From: Planctomycetota bacterium
GTDB lineage: Bacteria > Planctomycetota > UBA8108
Length of the DNA: 10,843 bases
Reading direction: 5' to 3'
NCBI GenBank assembly: GCA_022451445.1
Contig: JAKUSY010000063.1
Location: forward strand, 1 to 10,843
In this document: piece by piece, positions 6,841-10,843 of the stretch
How the letters are laid out: each line of letters opens with the position of its first letter
How positions within the stretch are numbered: the first letter of the stretch is position 1
The notes under the pieces: generated by a model
The model's input: only the letters and a program-made list of their open reading frames with translations
The model's database searches: none
Told to the model about the DNA's origin: nothing
Program-made: the position numbers and the translations under genes

Positions 6841-8445
6841 ATGCCCGAAGAGAAAAACCCGGCGAGTGAACCAGCCGGGGAAATTACCGGCGGTAACGGA
6901 ACCGGCGACCTGCCTCGCCGGGATTTCATCGGCGCAGCGGCATTGGGAGTTGGAGGCGCAGCCTCGGGTATTTCATTCCTGTTTCACAAATACGGCGAGC
7001 ATCCCTACATCGACCGGGTAAAAGGATGGCGTGAGGATTTTGGTGAGAGCAATCACGTAAAAACAGGCCACATCGGCGTCGGCAACCGGGGCGGATCCCT
7101 TCTTCGCACGGCCCTGCAGGTGCCCGGGAGCATGCCGATCGCCGTCTGCGACAAGCAGCCCTCGAAGATCAAGGATTTCAAGAAGAGCATCGAGGACGTC
7201 ATCAGCAGGAGAGATGGCGATGAGAACAAGCCCACCGTCCAGGCATCCGATGATTACCGTCGCATACTCGACAATAAGGAGGTCGAGGCGGTCTTTATAG
7301 CCACCCCGCATTATCTCCACGGTCCGATGGCCATCGACGCCGTAGAGGCGGGCAAGCATGTCTATTGTGAGAAGGCGATGGCCTTCACCATCGGCGAGAA
7401 CCAGGACATCGTCGATCTCATCGACAGCGGGGCGAAGACGCCAGGCGGCGAAGATATCGTTTTCCAGGTCGGTCATCAGCGCCACTATTCACCGCTGTAC
7501 CAGAAGGTCGCGGATATGATTCACGGCGACAGGATTGGCGAGGTCGCCACCATTCGCGCGCAGTGGAATCAGAACGACAAGATCAGCAGGCCCGCTCCAT
7601 CGCTCGAGCTCGAGCGGATTATCAACTGGCGGCTCTATTCTGAATATTCAGGCGGCCTGACGACGGAGTTCGCCACCCACCAGATAGATGTGGCGAACTG
7701 GTTTTTCGGAGAAGAAGGATCCCATGTGGGAGTTCATCCGCACTCGGTGCGCGGCTACGGCGGGGTTGACTGGTATTACCAGGATTCCCGGGACACCCAT
7801 GACAATATCCATCTCATCTTCACCTACAAGGTGCCGACTGTTCAGCGCGATGCGTATGGCCGTGTGAAGAAAGATGGCGCGGGCAAGACCGTCTACGAGA
7901 AGGATGCTTCCGGAGGCGTTCGCATGCGCGAGGTGACCTTTGATTATATGTGCACCATGGCGAACGCTCACCTGGGGCCCTCGGAGATGATGCTCGGGCG
8001 CTACGGAACCATCCAGGTCTCCCTGGCCGGCGGCGAGTTCTGGAAGGAGAAGAAGGCCCGGAAGGATCCCAACCGGATCGCGGAGGGAACCAACCCCAGG
8101 CGTTCCAGCCAGAAAAAGATTCTCAAGAGCGGAGCCACCATGGCCAAGCTGGGCGGTACGCCTGGAGATGAGATCGAAGAGAAGCCCCTCGAGCGAGGCG
8201 ATAAGCACTGGTCTCATTTCATCGAGCCGATCGAGGGCGCCTACGACAAGATCGAGACGCTGCTGGCGGTCGAGAGCTTCCACAAATGTGTCCGGCTCGC
8301 TCGCGATAAGAACTCTTTTTCCGGGGAGCTTCGGGCTGATGCGACCGTGGGCATGAACAGCGCCGTCGCGGCCCTCATGGCCAATATCGCCATGCGCGAA
8401 GATCGCGCGGTCTACTGGGATGAGTTCTTCCCCAAGTCCTCCTGA
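6841..8445 (+). CDS. Twin-arginine-exported Gfo/Idh/MocA-family oxidoreductase
   Basis: These are NAD(P)-dependent oxidoreductases acting mostly on sugars and related polyols. In this 534-residue protein a Tat signal with LPRRDFIGAAALGVGG (24-39) predicts folded export. The Rossmann fold follows, with GHIGVGNRGGSLL (76-88) as the dinucleotide loop, then ATPHYLHGPMAIDAVEAGKHVYCEKAM (154-180), shown in parts: ATPHYLH and the catalytic-lysine region CEKA (K178). FATHQIDVANWFFG (277-290) supplies the conserved histidine H280. The usual EKP is EKA here. It is longer than typical members (about 350-450) because of Lys/Arg-rich insertions around 335-365 and 400-450. The start is well supported by AGGAG seven bases before the ATG. 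It is transcribed alone, divergent from the DoxX gene, and ends at the terminator at 8496-8539. The substrate cannot be named. Confidence 0.9.
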   Translation: MPEEKNPASEPAGEITGGNGTGDLPRRDFIGAAALGVGGAASGISFLFHKYGEHPYIDRVKGWREDFGESNHVKTGHIGVGNRGGSLLRTALQVPGSMPIAVCDKQPSKIKDFKKSIEDVISRRDGDENKPTVQASDDYRRILDNKEVEAVFIATPHYLHGPMAIDAVEAGKHVYCEKAMAFTIGENQDIVDLIDSGAKTPGGEDIVFQVGHQRHYSPLYQKVADMIHGDRIGEVATIRAQWNQNDKISRPAPSLELERIINWRLYSEYSGGLTTEFATHQIDVANWFFGEEGSHVGVHPHSVRGYGGVDWYYQDSRDTHDNIHLIFTYKVPTVQRDAYGRVKKDGAGKTVYEKDASGGVRMREVTFDYMCTMANAHLGPSEMMLGRYGTIQVSLAGGEFWKEKKARKDPNRIAEGTNPRRSSQKKILKSGATMAKLGGTPGDEIEEKPLERGDKHWSHFIEPIEGAYDKIETLLAVESFHKCVRLARDKNSFSGELRADATVGMNSAVAALMANIAMREDRAVYWDEFFPKSS

Positions 8446-8495
8446 GGTCGAGGACGTCCACCAACCGGCTACCCGCAGGTCCGGTTGAATACTGG

Positions 8496-8539
8496 AAAAA
8501 CCCGGGATTCTTCAGTTGTCTGAAGACTCGGGAGTTTTT
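8496..8539. terminator. Bidirectional intrinsic terminator between convergent genes
   Basis: TCTTCAG (8509-8515) pairs with CTGAAGA (8520-8526) around the loop TTGT. The stem extends through CCC (8501-8503) with GGG (8530-8532). Five T follow on the plus strand (8535-8539) and five A precede (8496-8500), giving a U-run for the minus transcript. It can therefore serve both the oxidoreductase gene and the converging gene, whose TGA (8512-8514) lies inside the stem. A further inverted repeat, CAACCGG/CCGGTTG, lies just upstream at 8462-8487 without a U-run. Confidence 0.7.
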
Positions 8540-9765
8540 GCTTTCCCGGCTTCGGCAGGGGGGGCGCCCTCGGCGGTTTTTTCCGCTTCTGCCGGCTTCC
8601 CGGGTTCCTTGGCCGGGGGCGTGGCCTTTTCGGATTCTTTTACCGGTGCCGAGGCGGTCGCGGCTGTGAAGCCATCCAGGACAGCTTCAATCTGCCAGTC
8701 CTCGAGCACCCCGTTGGTCTGGTAGATAGGGACGCCGGCGGAGTCGAAGAAGATCACGACCGGCTGGAAGATGTCGAACACGGCTTTCTTTCCATCCTTA
8801 GCCGAGCCCTCTTCGTAGCGGCCCTTGAGGGTCTCACGAAGAGTCCTGTACTGGCCTCGATCGATCACGCAATAGGGCGAGGTGGTGCCGAGCGTTTTGA
8901 CGTAGCTGGCGGTCTGCGCGAGGCGCGCCTTGTTGTCAGCCTTCATCTGATAGAAGGCTGTGCGCAGTGTCGGCTTGGCGCCCTTGGTCTCGGCGAGCTT
9001 TTCGATACGCCCGATGAACTTATTGTAGCCATCGTGATGGATGCGGGAGAGGACGACGATGGCCGGTGACTCCGCGGGCCAGAAGGCGTCGCCGCCGGTC
9101 GTCTTGAGGTCAGGCTTCCAGCTCTTCTCCCCGGCCCTGGCGAAGAGGGCGAAGCCGTCGGTGACCTGCTTTGCATAGCCGTCACGGATCCGTTTGAAGG
9201 CTTTCTCTGCAAGGTCCCTGATGAGCTCCTTGAAGTCGGCGTGGTCGAAGATGAGGTGGAGCTCTTTCTTCGAGCCGAGGATCTCGAGGTGGTTGGTGTA
9301 GCCGAGCTCGACAGCTTTTCCCAGGTCGGCCTTTACGCCCTCGAGTTCCTCCTTGGATGGATTCTCAGCGTCGATCTTTCTTCCACGCGAGCGGGCTCTG
9401 TAAAAGTAGGCGTAGCTCTTCATCTCCCGGATGCTTTCCTGCACGGCTGGAGATCCCTCGTAGGATTTCTCGTCGAGGGCCAGGACCGCGTTGGCGAGGT
9501 AGTCGATTCCGCCGATGTCGTAACCGGCCGGGGGATCCCAGATCTCGTTTCGCTGCAGCCGCCCGAAACGCTTGATGACAATAGTGGCCTTGCTCAAGCT
9601 CGTACCCTCCAGCCAGGGTATTTCCCAGCCGGCCGTCTTTGCCGCGGGGGAGGAGGCCTCTTTCTTCTTTGCCGGTTTCTCTCCATCCAGGCACAGACCG
9701 CTCTGGCAGAAAATTGTCAGGGAGAGTGTCAGGACTGAGAAGTACTGATAAGTCGCTGATTTCAT
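8512..9765 (-). CDS. Secreted protein with TPR-like segment and degenerate thioredoxin-like fold
   Basis: I recognise the layout but not a named gene. The 417-residue protein starts with a signal peptide (about 1-25, hydrophobic core VLTLSLTIF), so it is probably periplasmic. Residues about 86-190 look helical and include LEGVKADLGKAVELGYTNHL, resembling the end-of-group TPR segment common in planctomycete secreted proteins. Residues about 232-365 fit a thioredoxin-like fold: a strand AIVVLS, then RIHHDGYNKF where the CxxC site would sit, then QPVVIFFDSAGVPIYQTNG as a later strand-turn-strand. With HHDG instead of CxxC it is unlikely to be a disulfide oxidoreductase. The tail from about 372 is rich in Pro, Ala, Glu and Lys and low in complexity. 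The ATG has GAGGA six bases upstream, and a perfect TATAAT lies about 47 bases before it. A binding or chaperone role is only a guess. Confidence 0.75.
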   Translation of the reverse strand: MKSATYQYFSVLTLSLTIFCQSGLCLDGEKPAKKKEASSPAAKTAGWEIPWLEGTSLSKATIVIKRFGRLQRNEIWDPPAGYDIGGIDYLANAVLALDEKSYEGSPAVQESIREMKSYAYFYRARSRGRKIDAENPSKEELEGVKADLGKAVELGYTNHLEILGSKKELHLIFDHADFKELIRDLAEKAFKRIRDGYAKQVTDGFALFARAGEKSWKPDLKTTGGDAFWPAESPAIVVLSRIHHDGYNKFIGRIEKLAETKGAKPTLRTAFYQMKADNKARLAQTASYVKTLGTTSPYCVIDRGQYRTLRETLKGRYEEGSAKDGKKAVFDIFQPVVIFFDSAGVPIYQTNGVLEDWQIEAVLDGFTAATASAPVKESEKATPPAKEPGKPAEAEKTAEGAPPAEAGKAKTPESSDN

Positions 9766-9807
9766 CGTTATTCCTCGGTATACGATTCTGTTGCCCCACC
9801 CGGGGAA

Positions 9808-9825
9808 CCTTATTATATAAAAAGG
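9808..9825 (-). promoter_or_regulatory. -10 region of the secreted-protein gene, within a near-palindrome
   Basis: On the minus strand TATAAT (9817-9812) matches the -10 consensus exactly, about 47 bases before the ATG at 9765. No good -35 element is found at 16-18 bases. The 18 bases 9808-9825 form a palindrome with a single mismatched pair, so a weaker plus-strand -10 (TATATA) overlaps it. The site could fire in both directions or bind a dimeric regulator; both are inference. Confidence 0.45.
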
Positions 9826-10124
9826 ATTCGCCGGCTGAAAGCCGCCGCATCCTCCTTTCAGGCGCGGAAGAGCCCGGGTTTTCTGCTGATTTTCGTTGCT
9901 TTCGGCAGTCCCCAGCAGCTTTGTTCCGGTAATTCAGAGGTTTTTGATCTCACAGTATCAGTAGTTTTTACCCTGGATGCAGGTTCCTGCCCTTCAAGTT
10001 CGTCCAGCTTGTCTCAATTATCCTATAAGGCCTCAATTCGGCTTCTATTATCAGAATAACGGCTTTCCAGCTCAAAACACCGAAGATATGCTGGTTTCAG
10101 GTATTCAGGCGGGTGAAATTCCCA
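9826..10124. other. Non-coding stretch, pyrimidine-rich on the plus strand
   Basis: No open frame with a believable start, ribosome site or protein-like composition is present on either strand. GC is moderate (28 of 60 over 9961-10020). The plus strand is about 41% purine over 9901-10080. CTGCTG (about 9883) can pair with CAGCAG (about 9913) across a long loop. No promoter with both elements was found. Confidence 0.6.
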
Positions 10125-10829
10125 AAATGCTTAATTCTAAAGCATTTAAGTGACGATAAAGCCTCTGTACGGAAAGTTAAGAAAACTGATTTTGAGGCTT
10201 GCAACAGGCCTGTTCTGCAGGCAGGATGCGAAACTAATTCAGCAGGAGTAGAGAAAAGGGCGATTTTCCGCCCTGGTCGAAAGTAAGGACTCCGGCTGAG
10301 CGTCTCGGGCAAGCAGAGTACTCGAGGGAGCGTGTGACAGAGTGATCTCCAGACGGCTGAACAGCCGGGGAGGTCAGGTTCGAGGAGAGAGACTCCAAGA
10401 GCGAGTGAGACTGCAGACAGACAGTTTGAATCGCCGCAGACTTTGGACGGGCATTGCGGCCCGGCTTCCAGGTGGAAGAGTCAATTCTCGGTGCGTATTT
10501 CGTACTGAGGCTTCGAACGAACCAGAGAGAGACAATTGAGAGTAGATTTCAGCTCTTGATCAGATAGACAGATTTGGAATTTCGCCCCAGGCTGGGGGCG
10601 GCTTGCGCGAATCAGCGATTCGGTTTGCCGGATGCAAATAAGCCGCAAAGCCCGCCAGGGGTAATTAAAGAGTAATAAAAACAAGAAACAGGTACACAGG
10701 AGGGCTGGATAGTCAGGGAGGCTAAAGAACAGCTAGAACTTAGTATGCCAGGACCAGGTTTCGCTACAGGGGCGGGACCGAAATTTTGTTAACGTGTGAT
10801 GAGGTCTTCAAGTGACGGCCTCGGTTTTT
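10125..10829 (+). ncRNA. Candidate long structured RNA, or structured leader of a gene beyond the window
   Basis: No coding frame is credible here, yet local stem-loops follow one another. Examples are AAATGCTT/AAGCATTT (10125-10147), AAGCCTC/GAGGCTT with a nested stem (10159-10200), AGGGCG/CGCCCT (10257-10274), CGGCT/AGCCG (10354-10367), GCCGCA/TGCGGC (10433-10460), CTTCC/GGAAG (10465-10478), a nine-pair stem with two G-U pairs (10487-10509), ATTGAGAG/CTCTTGAT (10535-10560), CGCCCC/GGGGCG (10583-10600), CGAATC/GATTCG (10608-10622), TTTGC/GCAAA (10624-10638) and AGGTTTCG/CGAAATTT (10756-10786). The plus strand is about 61% purine over 10201-10740. G-U pairs form only if the plus strand is transcribed. 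I could not match RNase P, tmRNA, SRP or 6S RNA signatures. No promoter is evident, and the 5' end is unknown. Confidence 0.33.
10801..10829 (+). terminator. Candidate intrinsic terminator
   Basis: GAGGTC (10801-10806) pairs with GGCCTC (10817-10822), including one G-U pair, around a 10-base loop. GG and then five T (10825-10829) follow. It would end a plus-strand transcript of the preceding non-coding region. Confidence 0.42.
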
Positions 10830-10843
10830 AAGTAGTCAAAGGA

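Noticed and set aside
8128..8139. SGAT tetrapeptide (residues 430-433) in the oxidoreductase, resembling an ApbE flavinylation site
   Set aside because: The upstream Asp and Gly of the known motif are missing (it reads ILKSGAT). The protein is Tat-exported while this ApbE lacks an export signal.
10097..10312. 71-residue minus-strand frame in the non-coding region
   Set aside because: It has a TTG start without a good ribosome site and no recognisable motif. The purine bias there favours plus-strand transcription.
10275..10380. Partial resemblance to RNase P RNA (GAAAGT near CCGG) and to SRP RNA (GTCAGG)
   Set aside because: The conserved cores of both RNAs are missing, and the matched pieces are wrongly spaced.
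10342..10684. Short frames on both strands (10342-10539 plus, 10481-10684 minus)
   Set aside because: Arg-rich, unstructured composition, poor starts, and overlap with many potential stem-loops. Nothing supports translation.
1..10843. CRISPR arrays, insertion sequences, tRNA or rRNA genes
   Set aside because: No regularly spaced repeats, transposase frames with terminal repeats, tRNA arms with CCA-type ends, or rRNA landmark sequences were seen.

Overview
The window reads as a bacterial chromosome of high GC (about 68% by hand count over 1381-1440). Its most likely source is a planctomycete or another member or relative of the PVC superphylum. That guess rests on three things: a twin-arginine-exported Gfo/Idh/MocA oxidoreductase, a secreted protein with a TPR-like segment followed by a degenerate thioredoxin-like fold, and generally long intergenic gaps. 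No marker gene fixes the taxonomy.

Layout. Positions 1-6599 carry six genes, all on the minus strand. In transcription order they are: a DoxX-like membrane protein (6599-6135); an ApbE-type FMN transferase (6086-5004); a 265-base gap with candidate terminators and a candidate promoter; an unrecognised small protein with a LIM-like zinc half-site (4738-4181); an M14 zinc carboxypeptidase-like protein whose TTG start overlaps the previous stop (4184-3150); a fused TctC-TctB lipoprotein (3091-1766); and TctA (from 1755), whose frame runs without a stop into an acylphosphatase domain that leaves the window at base 1. A divergent intergenic region (6600-6840) separates these from the plus-strand oxidoreductase gene (6841-8445). 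That gene converges on a minus-strand secreted protein gene (9765-8512), with a bidirectional terminator between them. The last 1078 bases (9766-10843) hold no credible protein gene. They are lower in GC, change strand purine bias near 10080-10100, and carry a run of local stem-loops ending in a terminator-like hairpin.

How the genes fit together. The clearest functional unit is a tripartite tricarboxylate transporter (TTT) built from only two polypeptides: a lipid-anchored binding protein fused to the small membrane subunit, and the large membrane subunit fused, or nearly fused, to an acylphosphatase. The peptidase and zinc-motif genes lie just upstream on the same strand and may share its transcript, so release of a carboxylate by hydrolysis followed by uptake is a reasonable but unproven reading. 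The transporter substrate cannot be told from the sequence.

Most noteworthy: the TctA/acylphosphatase junction contains nine A residues in a row on the coding strand. As written the frame is fused. Losing one A would end TctA at a TGA that overlaps the acylphosphatase ATG in the classic ATGA arrangement. This could be a true fusion, a slippage switch, or a one-base homopolymer error. Second, 10125-10829 is a candidate structured RNA.
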